Under the pieces are notes generated by a model. That model saw only the letters and a list, made by a program, of their open reading frames with translations, was not told the origin of the DNA and did not search any database. Made by a program: the position numbers and the translations under genes. 64,000 bases of DNA, from assembly GCA_003389325.1 (NCBI GenBank), contig QQVE01000065.1:124001-188000 (forward strand), read 5' to 3'. The stretch's first letter is position 1, and each line of letters begins with the position of its first letter. Shown piece by piece: positions 29,664-38,325 of the stretch. This DNA is from Planctomycetota bacterium (GTDB lineage: Bacteria > Planctomycetota > Planctomycetia > Pirellulales > PALSA-1355).

Positions 29664-30350
29664 CTAGCGGGCGGCCGCTTTGCGCTGGCGGTAGGCGACG
29701 GTCTTGGCGATGTAATCGGCGGCGTCGGGCGTCTTACAGCCGGTCGCGCCGTGGTCGACTTCGACCTTGCCGATGCGCTTGGCCGAGGCGAGCGCCGCGC
29801 GGCGCAGCTTTGCATTGCGCACACCAATCGATATCAGGGCCATGTTCATCGCGTCGCGCACGCGGTTGGGGGCCGTGTGGATGCGGGCTTCGATCTGCGG
29901 CAGCAGGGCCAGCAGTTCCGCGTCGTCCATGGCCCCATCGCTGCCGGCCAGATGGGCGACGATCGTCCATCCCGCGCGGCCGATCCATTCCTTTTTCGAA
30001 GCCAGCCATTTCTGGGCTTTGGCCTCCGCCACCGCCGTGCGGGCGATCAGCTTGGCAAAGGCGTCGCACAGCACGTAGTTGCCCAGGTCCTTGACCCAGC
30101 GCTCCGCCAGTCGCGCATCGATCTGCGCCGGATCAGCCACCATCGTGGCCAGTACCCGGGCATCGTGATTGCCCGAGTCCCATAGTTCGCAGGCCAGCGC
30201 ATGGTTGCACTTGAGCTTTTTGGCCAACAGGCCCTGGTTCTTGTAGCTCACACCGAACAGCGGCGGCGCCACGCCGTGCCGCGCGTACACCTTGCGGTGC
30301 TGGGCCGTGCCCATCGCTTCGAGTTCCTTCAGCACTGCCGCGCAATTCAT
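29664..30350 (-). CDS. AlkD-like DNA alkylation repair protein
   Basis: A 228-residue all-helical protein. HEAT-like repeats are visible (KNQGLLAKKLKCNHALACELWDSGNHDARVLATMVADP; the last part matches the AlkD region in which a Trp-Asp pair contacts the lesion). AlkD removes bulky N3/N7-alkylated bases without flipping the base. The C-terminal segment MNMALISIGVRNAKLRRAALASAKRIGKVEVDHGATGCKTPDA is typical of the planctomycete/actinobacterial branch, whose enzymatic activity is less studied. ATG 30350 follows GGAGG by 7 bases. It is divergent from the dehydrogenase gene. Confidence 0.75.
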   Translation of the reverse strand: MNCAAVLKELEAMGTAQHRKVYARHGVAPPLFGVSYKNQGLLAKKLKCNHALACELWDSGNHDARVLATMVADPAQIDARLAERWVKDLGNYVLCDAFAKLIARTAVAEAKAQKWLASKKEWIGRAGWTIVAHLAGSDGAMDDAELLALLPQIEARIHTAPNRVRDAMNMALISIGVRNAKLRRAALASAKRIGKVEVDHGATGCKTPDAADYIAKTVAYRQRKAAAR

Positions 30351-30497
30351 CGTGGCCTCCTGGAACGAATGTCTGTCGGCGTTATAGCAAACGGGCATTC
30401 GCTTGGCGCGGCCGAGGCCATTTCGACGCGGCTTGCCAACTGCTAGAATCCCGCGCTGCAGCCCTTGATCGAACCCATGCAGGCGGAGAACGCGTCG

Positions 30498-31496
30498 ATG
30501 AAACTCGTCATCCATCCCCCCGTCGACCCGGAGCGCGAGCGGCATATCGTGGCCGCGGCCGAATCGATGCGCGTGGTCAACGCCGGCAGCGAGGAAGAAG
30601 CGCTGCAGGCGATCGCCGAGGCGGACTGCTTCTTCGGCAAGCTGACGCCCGAGCTGTTGACCGCGGCCCAGCGCCTCCGCTGGGTGCAGTCGCCCACGGC
30701 CAGCCTCGAACACTACATCTTTCCCGAACTGGTCGAGCATCCGCTGGTGCTGACCAACATGCGCGGGCTGTATTCCGACGTGATCGCCGAGCACGTGCTG
30801 GGCATGATGCTCTGCTTCACGCGCAACCTGCATCTCTATATCCGCAACCAGATGCAGGCCAAGTGGGATCCGGTAGGCGGCGAGCAGCAGCGCGTTACGT
30901 TCGCCACGGGTCCCGGCGTGCTCAACGACATGGACCGGGCTCACCTAAGCCTGGGCGATCTCACGGCCGGCGTCGTGGGGCTGGGGCACATTGGCGGCGA
31001 AATTGCCGAGCGGCTGGCCAGTTTCGGCACGCGCGTGCTGGGCGTCGACCCGCAGGCGACTTCGGCGCAAGGCGTCGAAGAGGTATGGCCCGTCGAGCGG
31101 CTCGACGATCTGCTGGCGGCCAGCGACTTCGTGATCATTGCCGCGCCGCACACGCCCCAGACCGAAGGCTGGTTCGGGCGGAAACAGTTTCAGGCGATGA
31201 AGCAAAGCGCCGTCTTGATCAACATCGGCCGTGGGGCGATCGTCAAGCTCGACGACCTGACTGCGGCACTCGAGGCCGGCGAAATCGCCGGGGCAGGCCT
31301 CGACGTGTTCGAGATCGAGCCCCTTCCACCCGACCACCCGCTGTGGAAACGGGAGAACGTGATTCTCACGCCGCACGTGGCCGGCCAGTCGAGCCGCGTC
31401 CCGCCACGGCATCTCAACGTGCTGTTGGGCAACATTGGGCGCTTCGTGCGCGGCGAGCCGCTGACCAACGTCGTCGAAAAGAGCCGCTGGTTCTAG
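30498..31496 (+). CDS. D-2-hydroxyacid dehydrogenase, NAD(P)-dependent
   Basis: A 332-residue cytosolic oxidoreductase interconverting 2-oxo acids and D-2-hydroxy acids. The Rossmann motif GLGHIGGEIAERL lies near residue 161, the substrate Arg in NIGRGAIV near 243, the Glu in FEIEPLPPDHPLW near 270 and the catalytic His in LTPHVAGQSSR near 292. An insert between the N-terminal and cofactor domains (NQMQAKWDPVGGEQQRV) resembles the formate/glyoxylate-type members. The specific substrate is not determinable. ATG 30498 was preferred because GGAG precedes it by 9 bases and homologues begin at this Met. Confidence 0.85.
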   Translation: MKLVIHPPVDPERERHIVAAAESMRVVNAGSEEEALQAIAEADCFFGKLTPELLTAAQRLRWVQSPTASLEHYIFPELVEHPLVLTNMRGLYSDVIAEHVLGMMLCFTRNLHLYIRNQMQAKWDPVGGEQQRVTFATGPGVLNDMDRAHLSLGDLTAGVVGLGHIGGEIAERLASFGTRVLGVDPQATSAQGVEEVWPVERLDDLLAASDFVIIAAPHTPQTEGWFGRKQFQAMKQSAVLINIGRGAIVKLDDLTAALEAGEIAGAGLDVFEIEPLPPDHPLWKRENVILTPHVAGQSSRVPPRHLNVLLGNIGRFVRGEPLTNVVEKSRWF

Positions 31497-31523
31497 CCGA
31501 CGCGTACACGCCCGCGCCAACAA

Positions 31524-31781
31524 CTACCCGCGGGCCTTCACTTCCTCGGCACGGCGGGTCGCCCGGGCGAGTTGCACGCGGCGGTGCAGTTCCGCGTCGG
31601 TGCTGTAGGCCCATTTCTCTAGATTTTCCAGCCACTCCAGGGCCTTGCGATCGTGCAGTTCCACCGCCGGCAGGCCCTCTTCGCGGCAGATGCGGGCGGC
31701 GCCGCGCAACTGCGCGCACACGTCCAGCATCCGCAGGGCAAGCTCGTCGAGTCGCTCGGGGCTGTAGGCTTGCAGGGTCAT
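31524..31781 (-). CDS. Small helical protein of unknown function (85 residues)
   Basis: I recognise no family. The protein is almost entirely helical and charged (LDELALRMLDVCAQLRGAAR; WLENLEKWAYSTDAELHRRV), with no signal or membrane segment. It ends 27 bases from the dehydrogenase stop, tail to tail, and its start adjoins an AT-rich control region that it shares divergently with the acidic-protein/HTH pair, which suggests a regulatory link. Its promoter may lie near the TACAAT on the minus strand about 30 bases upstream of the start. Confidence 0.6.
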   Translation of the reverse strand: MTLQAYSPERLDELALRMLDVCAQLRGAARICREEGLPAVELHDRKALEWLENLEKWAYSTDAELHRRVQLARATRRAEEVKARG

Positions 31782-31814
31782 GATTTGCGAGCACCTCTTC
31801 GGATATTGTATTGA

Positions 31815-31837
31815 CCTAAATAAGTCCCTGATTTAGG
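31815..31837. repeat. Short perfect inverted repeat in the AT-rich control region
   Basis: CCTAAAT (31815-31821) and ATTTAGG (31831-31837) flank 9 bases. Its size and symmetry suit a dimeric repressor site. It is within 40 bases of the leftward gene's start. Confidence 0.45.
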
Positions 31838-31896
31838 CACCCATCCTAGTCATTCTCCTGCAAGAAGTCGAGTTATCGCGGAAAAAAGCTCAATAT

Positions 31897-31961
31897 ATGG
31901 TAGCTGGTTGTCATTAATGGTCCAATATTATGGTCAAAACTTTGGTTGAATTATGGCCAAT
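31897..31961. promoter_or_regulatory. Repeated ATGG(T/C) boxes upstream of the acidic-protein/HTH genes
   Basis: ATGGTAGC (31897), ATGGTCCAA (31917), ATGGTCAAA (31930) and ATGGCCAAT (31953) recur in an AT-rich stretch that contrasts with the GC-rich surroundings. The last box overlaps the candidate promoter spacer. They could be operator half-sites, possibly for the HTH protein downstream. Binding is inference. Confidence 0.35.
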
Positions 31962-31974
31962 TTTGTCCTAAGAT
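31946..31974 (+). promoter_or_regulatory. Candidate sigma-70-type promoter
   Basis: TTGAAT (31946-31951) and TAAGAT (31969-31974) are spaced by 17 bases, each matching 4 of 6 consensus positions. It would drive the acidic protein at 32064 and the HTH gene at 32326. Confidence 0.4.
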
Positions 31975-32063
31975 GCGGACCTGTTGAGCCAGGCCTCCCC
32001 GGGCGGAGAGGCATCCGGGCCTGAGACTAGGCGTTTTCCGCCAGAGCTAGCGAGGACTTCCGC

Positions 32064-32264
32064 ATGAACTTTTCCCGCGAAACCTGCCGCACGTCCCCCG
32101 CTGTCGACCCACGGGATTCTGCCCATCTTTGTGCCGCCGACGCCGCGGCCGATCCGTGCGGGCCGGAGTTGCCGGATGCCCTGCTGTGGGAGGCCGATGA
32201 ACTGGACGACGAGTCGCTGCCCGAGCCAGGCGATTTTTGGCTGGAACCCGAGGACGACGAGTAG
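32064..32264 (+). CDS. Small acidic protein (66 residues) preceding the HTH gene
   Basis: The C-terminal half is strongly acidic (LLWEADELDDESLPEPGDFW then LEPEDDE), with three Cys in the first 37 residues. No known domain. AGGA at about 32053 precedes the ATG by a normal distance, and the gene lies 61 bases before the HTH/zinc-ribbon gene on the same strand, downstream of a candidate promoter. An acidic partner or DNA-mimic regulator is conceivable. The coding assignment rests on composition, ribosome site and position. Confidence 0.5.
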   Translation: MNFSRETCRTSPAVDPRDSAHLCAADAAADPCGPELPDALLWEADELDDESLPEPGDFWLEPEDDE

Positions 32265-32325
32265 ACGGCAAGCAACACGCGGCCGGTCGTTTAGATGCCG
32301 GCCCAAGCCAAGGAGACGAGCCGAT

Positions 32326-32694
32326 ATGTTGGCGCCTGGGAAAGTGTTGGAAGTGCAAAAGCTGCTGGCCGAAGGGCGGCTCTCGCAGCGCAAGATCGCC
32401 AAGGTCCTGGGCGTCAGCCGCGCAACGGTCGGCGCCATCGCCAGCGGCAAGCGTCCCGACTACGCGGCGCGGCAGCGGGCTCGCGAAGCGGAATTCGAAC
32501 CGCTGGGCCCCATCGAGCGCTGCCCCACCTGTGGCGGCCGGGTTTACATGCCGTGTCGGCTGTGCCGGGTGCGGGACTACAAAGCCCGCGAACAGCAACG
32601 ACTTAAGGCGTTGCGCCGCCAGGCCCGCCGCCGCGCGCTGCGTCGCCTGCTGGCGGCCGTGCAAGAAGCCGGCGCCTCTTCCGAACAGCCGTAG
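32326..32694 (+). CDS. HTH protein with C-terminal zinc ribbon
   Basis: A 122-residue protein. Residues about 8-42 form a resolvase/homeodomain-like helix-turn-helix (LLAEGRLSQRKIAKVLGVSR then ATVGAIASG). Residues about 65-82 hold CPTCGGRVYMPCRLC, a four-Cys zinc ribbon. The tail is basic (LRRQARRRALRRLL). It should bind DNA as a regulator. AAGGAGA lies about 10 bases before ATG 32326. The gene follows the acidic protein and precedes, by 75 bases, an HtrA-like protease. Confidence 0.72.
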   Translation: MLAPGKVLEVQKLLAEGRLSQRKIAKVLGVSRATVGAIASGKRPDYAARQRAREAEFEPLGPIERCPTCGGRVYMPCRLCRVRDYKAREQQRLKALRRQARRRALRRLLAAVQEAGASSEQP

Positions 32695-32769
32695 CCTCCG
32701 CCCCGCGTGCTTGACCCCCGGCTCTACAATGCATGCGGTCTCGATACGCACGCCACAGGAGAGCCGGCC

Positions 32770-33801
32770 ATGGGAGTCCTGCGATACCGACACGTCAGCG
32801 GCGACGAAGCATCGAACTCCGACTGGGGCACGCCCGACGAGCGAAGCTCGCAGCACCGCGATGCCGAGGCGCTGGATGCCTTTTCCCGCGTGGTCTCCGG
32901 CGTGGCCGATGCGCTGATGCCGGCGGTGGTCAATCTTCGCGCCGCGCGTGGCCGCCGCGGAGGCTCGGGCTCCGGCGTGCTGTTCACGCCGGATGGGTTT
33001 CTGCTCACCAACCACCACGTGGTCCAAGGCCAGTCGCATCTGCGAGTGCGCACTAGCGACGGCCGCGACCTGCCGGGCAGCGTCGTGGGCGCCGACCCCT
33101 GGACGGATCTGGCCGTCGTGCAGGTCGACGCCAGCGGTCTGCCCTATGCCCCGCTGGGCGATTCGGAGAAACTGCGGGTGGGCCAGTTGGCCGTGGCCAT
33201 TGGCAGTCCGTTCGGCTTCGATTCGACCGTGACCGCCGGCGTCGTGAGCGCCTTGGGCCGCACGCTGCGGAGCATCACGGGCCATCTGGTCGACAACGTG
33301 ATTCAAACCGACGCGGCCTTGAACCCGGGCAACAGCGGCGGCCCGCTGGTCGACAGCCGCGGCACGGTGATCGGCATCAACACGGCGATCATCCAAAGCG
33401 CGCAAGGCATTTGCTTTGCCATTCCGATCAACGCGGCCAAGCACATCCTGCCGCAGTTGATGCAGCACGGCCGGGTGGTGCGCGGCTATCTGGGCCTGCA
33501 CGGACGAAGCGTGCCGCTGGCGCGTCCTACCGCGCGGCTGCACAACCTATCGCAATCCAGCGCCGTGGAAGTCGTGGCCGTCGAGCCTGAGGGGCCCGCG
33601 GACCAGGCGAGCATCGAGCCGGACGACTTGATCGTGTCGCTCGGCGATCGCGACGTCACCAGCGTCGACGATCTGCACCGGCTGCTCACGGAGTTGCCGG
33701 TCGGCGTGCCCAGTTCAGTGATTCTGCTGCGCGGGCAACAGCGCTTGCAGCGGTTCGTGCTGCCCGAGGAGTATCCGCATTGGGATCCGGCGCGTCGGTA
33801 G
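32770..33801 (+). CDS. Trypsin-like serine protease with PDZ domain (HtrA/DegP family)
   Basis: A 343-residue protein. Catalytic His in TNHHVVQG near 82, Asp in WTDLAVVQVD near 111, and Ser in LNPGNSGGPLVD near 190, all in standard HtrA context. A single PDZ domain follows (VVAVEPEGPADQASIEPDDL). No signal peptide or membrane helix is seen, unlike DegP/DegS, so a cytosolic role is likely. AGGAG lies 8 bases before ATG 32770. It is 75 bases downstream of the HTH gene and converges on the DUF58 gene. Confidence 0.88.
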   Translation: MGVLRYRHVSGDEASNSDWGTPDERSSQHRDAEALDAFSRVVSGVADALMPAVVNLRAARGRRGGSGSGVLFTPDGFLLTNHHVVQGQSHLRVRTSDGRDLPGSVVGADPWTDLAVVQVDASGLPYAPLGDSEKLRVGQLAVAIGSPFGFDSTVTAGVVSALGRTLRSITGHLVDNVIQTDAALNPGNSGGPLVDSRGTVIGINTAIIQSAQGICFAIPINAAKHILPQLMQHGRVVRGYLGLHGRSVPLARPTARLHNLSQSSAVEVVAVEPEGPADQASIEPDDLIVSLGDRDVTSVDDLHRLLTELPVGVPSSVILLRGQQRLQRFVLPEEYPHWDPARR

Positions 33802-33819
33802 CAGGGCCGCCGAGAGGAA

Positions 33820-35199
33820 TCAAAGCAGGTGCCGGGCCTTAATTTCGAGATAGCGGTTCACCAGCGGCGCGGTCATCTGCTCGGGGAAGACGTCGAGCGA
33901 CAACACGCCGCGGCTCTCCAGGTCGGAAAGCACGCCCCGCCGCCAGTTGACGATTTCGCTGGCCGCGGCGGCGCGGTACAGGTTCGCCTCGTTTGCGGCG
34001 TGTCCGACCTCGGCGGCGTCGAAGATGTGGTGGTCGCGCATCAGCACGCCCAGCGGCAGGTGCCGTCCCACCAGGCTGGTCAGGTAGCGCTCGATCTGGT
34101 TGGAGTTCACTTCGTCGATGACGTTGGTGATCAGAATCACCAGCGACCGCTTGCGGCAGCGGGCGTTGAGGTAGACGAACGCCTCGTCGTAGCGCGACTC
34201 GTGCAGTTGGGGAAAGCGATCGAACGACGCGTGCAGCAGGCGGTTCATCTGGTTCAAGCCGCCGCGCGGCGGCACGTAGGCCGACACCTCGTCGGAAAAA
34301 CACAACAGCCCGACCGAGTCGCCTTTGACCAGGGCCACGTAGCTGAGCATCAGCGCCGCGTTGAACGCGTGGTCCAGCAGGCTGATGCCGCCCGCGGTGT
34401 TGGTCATCATCCGCCCGCAGTCGACCATGAAGATCACCCGCTGGCTCTGGTTGGCTTGAAAGTCTTTCACGGTCAGCTTGCCGCGGCGGGCGGTGCTGCG
34501 CCAGTCGATGTGTTTGTAGTTGTCGTCGAGCGTGTAGTCGCGCAGCCGCTCGAACTCGTTGTCCTGGCCGATCCGCCGCGTGCGTCGCAGCCCCACCAGG
34601 CTCAGACGATTGGTCCGCGCCAAAAGCGCATACTCGCGCATCTGCCGCATGTCCGGATAGACGTGCAGCAGATCCTGCGCGGCGTAAACCAGATCGCGCT
34701 GCCATAGCCCCAGCCGGCTGGACATGCGAAGATAGACGGACTCCAGCTCGAACTTTCCGCGGCGACTAACTTCCAAATGATAGTGGACCGTCGAACGGCT
34801 CGTGGGCGGCAATCGCAGGTGCAGGTGTTCCGGATCGGCCGTGCACTCGTCGGGCAGATCGTCGCGCACCCAAACCTCGTGCATGCGCGAAGTGCGGTTG
34901 GCGATCGTCAGCTTCACCGGGTGCGGCATCTGCAGCGAGGCCACGCGCTGCGTCTCGCGGGTACAGGCGAACCAGCCGCGGCGGGGCAGCGTCAGGGCAT
35001 CGCCCAGGAACACGGTTAGCGCCAGCGCGTCGAGCACCAGAACTGCCGGCAGATATTGCCGTCCGCCCACCAGACCCACCGAGGCCAGCGCCGGCACCAA
35101 GGCCCACCACACCATCGCCCGCCGCGGATAGATCCGCAGCCGCCGCGCCAGCTCGGCCAGCACGATGGGAATCAGCAGCAACAGCGCCAACGGGTTCAC
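33820..35199 (-). CDS. DUF58 protein with VWA-like domain
   Basis: A 459-residue membrane protein. Two to three N-terminal helices (LALLLLIPIVLAEL; VWWALVPALASVGLVGG). The DUF58 signature DDNYKHIDWRSTARRGKL lies near residue 230, then a von Willebrand A-like fold starting VIFMVDCGRMM. The metal site DxSxS is replaced by DCGRM, so metal binding may be altered. DUF58 proteins work with MoxR ATPases as chaperone or assembly systems. Its start overlaps the moxR stop by 4 bases, ending the seven-gene operon. Confidence 0.88.
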   Translation of the reverse strand: MNPLALLLLIPIVLAELARRLRIYPRRAMVWWALVPALASVGLVGGRQYLPAVLVLDALALTVFLGDALTLPRRGWFACTRETQRVASLQMPHPVKLTIANRTSRMHEVWVRDDLPDECTADPEHLHLRLPPTSRSTVHYHLEVSRRGKFELESVYLRMSSRLGLWQRDLVYAAQDLLHVYPDMRQMREYALLARTNRLSLVGLRRTRRIGQDNEFERLRDYTLDDNYKHIDWRSTARRGKLTVKDFQANQSQRVIFMVDCGRMMTNTAGGISLLDHAFNAALMLSYVALVKGDSVGLLCFSDEVSAYVPPRGGLNQMNRLLHASFDRFPQLHESRYDEAFVYLNARCRKRSLVILITNVIDEVNSNQIERYLTSLVGRHLPLGVLMRDHHIFDAAEVGHAANEANLYRAAAASEIVNWRRGVLSDLESRGVLSLDVFPEQMTAPLVNRYLEIKARHLL

Positions 35200-36248
35200 A
35201 GCCGGGGCACCTCGATCGTGCGGATCATTTCACGCAGTTGGTCGTCGGTCGTTTGCCCTTCGACTTCGGCTTCGGCCGTGAGCACCACGCGGTGGCGCAG
35301 CGCAGGCAGCGCGATATCGACCACGTCGTCGGGCACGGCGAAATCGCGGCCACGAAAAGCCGCCAGGGTGCGCGCGCCCTGCACCAGCGCAATGCCGGCC
35401 CGCGGCGATCCGCCGATGTGAAACTGCGGCCACTGTCGCGTCTGCCGCACCAAGGCGTTGATGTAGGCAAACAGCCGGTCCTCGACGTGCACGCCGCTGC
35501 ACAGCGCCGTGATCTCGACGATCTCCTCGGGCGTAGTGACCGTGGTCAGCGTCGTGGCGAGCCGGCTGTCCAAATCGGCCTGCTTGCCGTGCTGTTTGAG
35601 GATCTCGATCTCTTCTTCGGCCGATGGATAGTCGGCCACGATCTTGAACATGAACCGATCGAGCTGCGCCTCGGGCAGATTGTAGGTGCCTTCCGACTCG
35701 AGCGGATTCTGCGTGGCCAGGACCAGAAACGGGCGTTTCAGCTTGTGGCTGGTGCGCTCGATCGTGACGCGGTACTCCTGCATGATCTCCAGCAGCGCCG
35801 CGTGCGTCTTGGCCGGCGACCGATTGATTTCGTCGGCCAGCAGGAACTGCGTGAACACCGGGCCGGGACGAAAGCGAAACTCCTGCTGCTTCATGTCGAA
35901 GATCGGAGCGCCGGTGATGTCCGAGGGCATCAGGTCGGCGGTGAACTGGATCCGCCCGCACTGGCAGCCCAGCACGCGTCCCATGGCCCGCACGAAGAGC
36001 GTCTTGCCCAGGCCGGGCACGCTCTCGATCAGCACGTGCCCGCTGGAGAACAACGCCACGAGCGTTCCCAGCACGAGCTCGTCCTGGCCGACGTAGATCT
36101 TGGCAATCTCGTCGCTGATCCGGTCGTACAGCGACTTGATGCGGGCCACGGCGGCAGACGTGGGACGCGCCGCGGCGGAGGAGCCTGTGGGCGCGGCCGG
36201 CGGCTGCGGAACGTATTCGGCGGGGGAATCGGTCATGGGCAGAGTCAC
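35196..36248 (-). CDS. MoxR-family AAA+ ATPase
   Basis: A 350-residue ATPase. Walker A ESVPGLGKT near residue 75, Walker B FLLADEINRSPAK near 136, sensor 1 in VLATQNPLESEGTYNLPEAQ (with the arginine in LDRFMFK). MoxR ATPases form hexamers and remodel or mature partner proteins with VWA domains. The GTG start at 36248 overlaps the DUF4350 stop; ATG 36236 is an alternative. The stop overlaps the DUF58 start by 4 bases. Confidence 0.93.
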   Translation of the reverse strand: MTLPMTDSPAEYVPQPPAAPTGSSAAARPTSAAVARIKSLYDRISDEIAKIYVGQDELVLGTLVALFSSGHVLIESVPGLGKTLFVRAMGRVLGCQCGRIQFTADLMPSDITGAPIFDMKQQEFRFRPGPVFTQFLLADEINRSPAKTHAALLEIMQEYRVTIERTSHKLKRPFLVLATQNPLESEGTYNLPEAQLDRFMFKIVADYPSAEEEIEILKQHGKQADLDSRLATTLTTVTTPEEIVEITALCSGVHVEDRLFAYINALVRQTRQWPQFHIGGSPRAGIALVQGARTLAAFRGRDFAVPDDVVDIALPALRHRVVLTAEAEVEGQTTDDQLREMIRTIEVPRL

Positions 36249-37597
36249 TTGCCTTTCGGTTCAGGAGGCGACGGAACGGCTTCGGCTGCGATCGTCTCGC
36301 TCGGTTCGGCGGCATGGCTTGCGCGGCGGGCGGCAAAATTGCGATCCTTCGTGCGCGACAGCATTTGCCCCACTGCGACGATATGGTGTGCGAAGTCAGA
36401 CGCCGGTTCGGGCGGCGGTCGTCGAGGTCGCCCGAAGATCGGCCAACGGGCAAAGCAAAAGATGACCCCTACGACGGCCAATTGCAAGAGGATCACGTTG
36501 AGCGGAAACGCTCCGAACAGCGTCCAGATCGAGGCGTCGGTCGAGGGCGGATCGATGGGCGGCGGGCCGGGGCCGCTTTCGAGAAACACGACGCTTCCCG
36601 CTTCGCCCGTGGCCGCAATGAGCTTGCCGGCCAGTTTGCGATTCTGGTGGTTCACCAGCGGCAGGTTCAGCAGAAACGATCCGTTGGCCACGAGAATCAA
36701 CTGGCTGTCCTCGGCGTACGGCGCGGCGTGCCGCGCGACGAGCATGTCGCCGTCGGACTCGAGCAACCGGGTGGCTCCCTGCTCGGGGATCATGCGCGTG
36801 CGGAGGCGAATGCCGGCCTGGCTCGCGTCGATTCCCGCCGCCCAAGGGCCCTCGATCTGCCGCACCTCGCGAAAGGGCACATTCGCGCCGGCGAAAGCCT
36901 TATCCTCCTCGTCGCTGTCCTCTTCATCACCGTCCTCTGGATTGCCGTCCTTTTCCTCGCCGTCCGGAGCGTCGTCCGGTTCCGACGGTTTTTCATCGGG
37001 TTCCGCTGGAGTGTCTTCGTCGCCGTCGGGCTCGCCGTCGGTCGGACTCTCTTCCGGTTGCTCGTACAGGAACCACAGGCACTCGCGGCCCTCTTCGTCG
37101 AGCGTGGGCAGGTAGCGATCGCTGAGCTTGGCACTCTCCAGATTCAATTCATACTCCCGCTTTTCGGGACCCGACACGTGTGGCAGCGTGGCCTGCCAGT
37201 ATTGCAACGCCGCGTCGTAGTCGCGTCCGACGTAGATCACGGTGCGTCCGGTTCCCTCCGACAGCCAGGTCTCGAACCAGTCGACGACTTCATCGCTGGG
37301 CGCTTCGTAGGCGTTGGGAATCCAGACGATGGTGTCGGCCCCCTGCATCTGGGACGTCACCAGCGACGTGCGGAAGTAGACGTTGTGGCCGGCCTCGGAG
37401 AACATGCCGGCCAGCACGTCGGTGCCGTTGACGCTGGCCTTCAGGCTGGCCGTCTGGCCACCGATCTCGTGCCGGCCGTAGTAGGTGGGCAACCCGTCGT
37501 TGAACCCGCAGCCGCACGCCAGCAGCAAAGCGCAGGCGATGCCGCAGCGCGCGAAGGGCGCGAGCGAAGCGAGCGGGCGTGCGAGTGCTCGGGTCAT
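36245..37597 (-). CDS. DUF4350 protein, lipoprotein-like N-terminus, C-terminal membrane helix
   Basis: A 450-residue protein. N-terminal signal with a lipobox-like LLLAC (Cys near 28). DUF4350 features include GADTIVWIPNAYEAPSDEVVDW and VANGSFLLNLPLVNHQNRKLA. A strongly acidic insert (about 185-230, repeats of DEEDSDEED type) is unusual in length. One C-terminal helix (LNVILLQLAVVGVIFCFARW) precedes a Pro/Arg tail. It overlaps the DUF4129 stop by 4 bases (ATGA). The family is a standard member of MoxR clusters; its biochemical role is unknown. Confidence 0.82.
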   Translation of the reverse strand: MTRALARPLASLAPFARCGIACALLLACGCGFNDGLPTYYGRHEIGGQTASLKASVNGTDVLAGMFSEAGHNVYFRTSLVTSQMQGADTIVWIPNAYEAPSDEVVDWFETWLSEGTGRTVIYVGRDYDAALQYWQATLPHVSGPEKREYELNLESAKLSDRYLPTLDEEGRECLWFLYEQPEESPTDGEPDGDEDTPAEPDEKPSEPDDAPDGEEKDGNPEDGDEEDSDEEDKAFAGANVPFREVRQIEGPWAAGIDASQAGIRLRTRMIPEQGATRLLESDGDMLVARHAAPYAEDSQLILVANGSFLLNLPLVNHQNRKLAGKLIAATGEAGSVVFLESGPGPPPIDPPSTDASIWTLFGAFPLNVILLQLAVVGVIFCFARWPIFGRPRRPPPEPASDFAHHIVAVGQMLSRTKDRNFAARRASHAAEPSETIAAEAVPSPPEPKGK

Positions 37598-38325
37598 GAC
37601 GTGGCTCGCAACTGTTGTTCGAAGTCGGGCAGCGCGTTCCAACAGGCTTCGAACCCCGCACGGTCCAGCCCGCGCTGGCCGAAGAACACATGCTCGAAGG
37701 CCAGCATGGTCCGTTCCAGCGATCCACCGAGCGGGGGCACGCGGCCCGCTTCGCGGAGATACTGGCGATTGGTTTTTCCCTTGGCCAGTCGGATGAGGGC
37801 GAACTTGTCGAGCTGCAGGAGCTGGTAGCTGAACAGGTAGATGATCGCCTCGGCGTAGTTGCCCTCTTCGTAGTAGCGCCGGGCTCGGCCCAGCAGGTCG
37901 TCGCGGGGGCGTTCGGCCAGAAAGCCCAGGGCCTCGACCTGGTCGGCCGCCAGAATCTCGTCGCTCGTGCGTTGCAGGGCGACGCTGAGCTCGCGGCTCG
38001 TTTGGTCGCGCGTGAAGCGGTAGATGAGCACGACCAGCACGATCACGAGCACCGTAATCCCGATCCAGAAAAGTATCTGGAGGACGGAGCCGAGGTCGAC
38101 TGGGGAATCCCATTTGGGCGGGTTCCAGAACTCGATCGGCTCAAGCGAGTCACTCTCGCTGTTGTACCAGGGAAACGTGGCGTCGCCGAAAGCCTCGCGT
38201 CCCTGTTCGACCGCGGGATCCTCGGCCTGGTGGCCTGCGGCGGGTGCCGGCATCGCGCACATGCTTCCGGCGGCCAGTAGCAGCCAGACGGCCGCGCTTC
38301 TCGCGCGGTTTTTTTGGGCGATCAT
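37594..38325 (-). CDS. DUF4129 membrane protein
   Basis: A 243-residue protein with a signal peptide (about 1-31) and one membrane helix (about 83-106, LQILFWIGITVLVIVLVVLI). The C-terminal half has the DUF4129 helical pattern (ARRYYEEGNYAEAIIYLFSY, then LLQLDKFALIRLAKGKTNRQ). In MoxR clusters it is the membrane partner whose cytosolic domain is thought to contact the ATPase or DUF58 protein. Overlaps by 4 bases at both ends. Confidence 0.83.
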   Translation of the reverse strand: MIAQKNRARSAAVWLLLAAGSMCAMPAPAAGHQAEDPAVEQGREAFGDATFPWYNSESDSLEPIEFWNPPKWDSPVDLGSVLQILFWIGITVLVIVLVVLIYRFTRDQTSRELSVALQRTSDEILAADQVEALGFLAERPRDDLLGRARRYYEEGNYAEAIIYLFSYQLLQLDKFALIRLAKGKTNRQYLREAGRVPPLGGSLERTMLAFEHVFFGQRGLDRAGFEACWNALPDFEQQLRATS

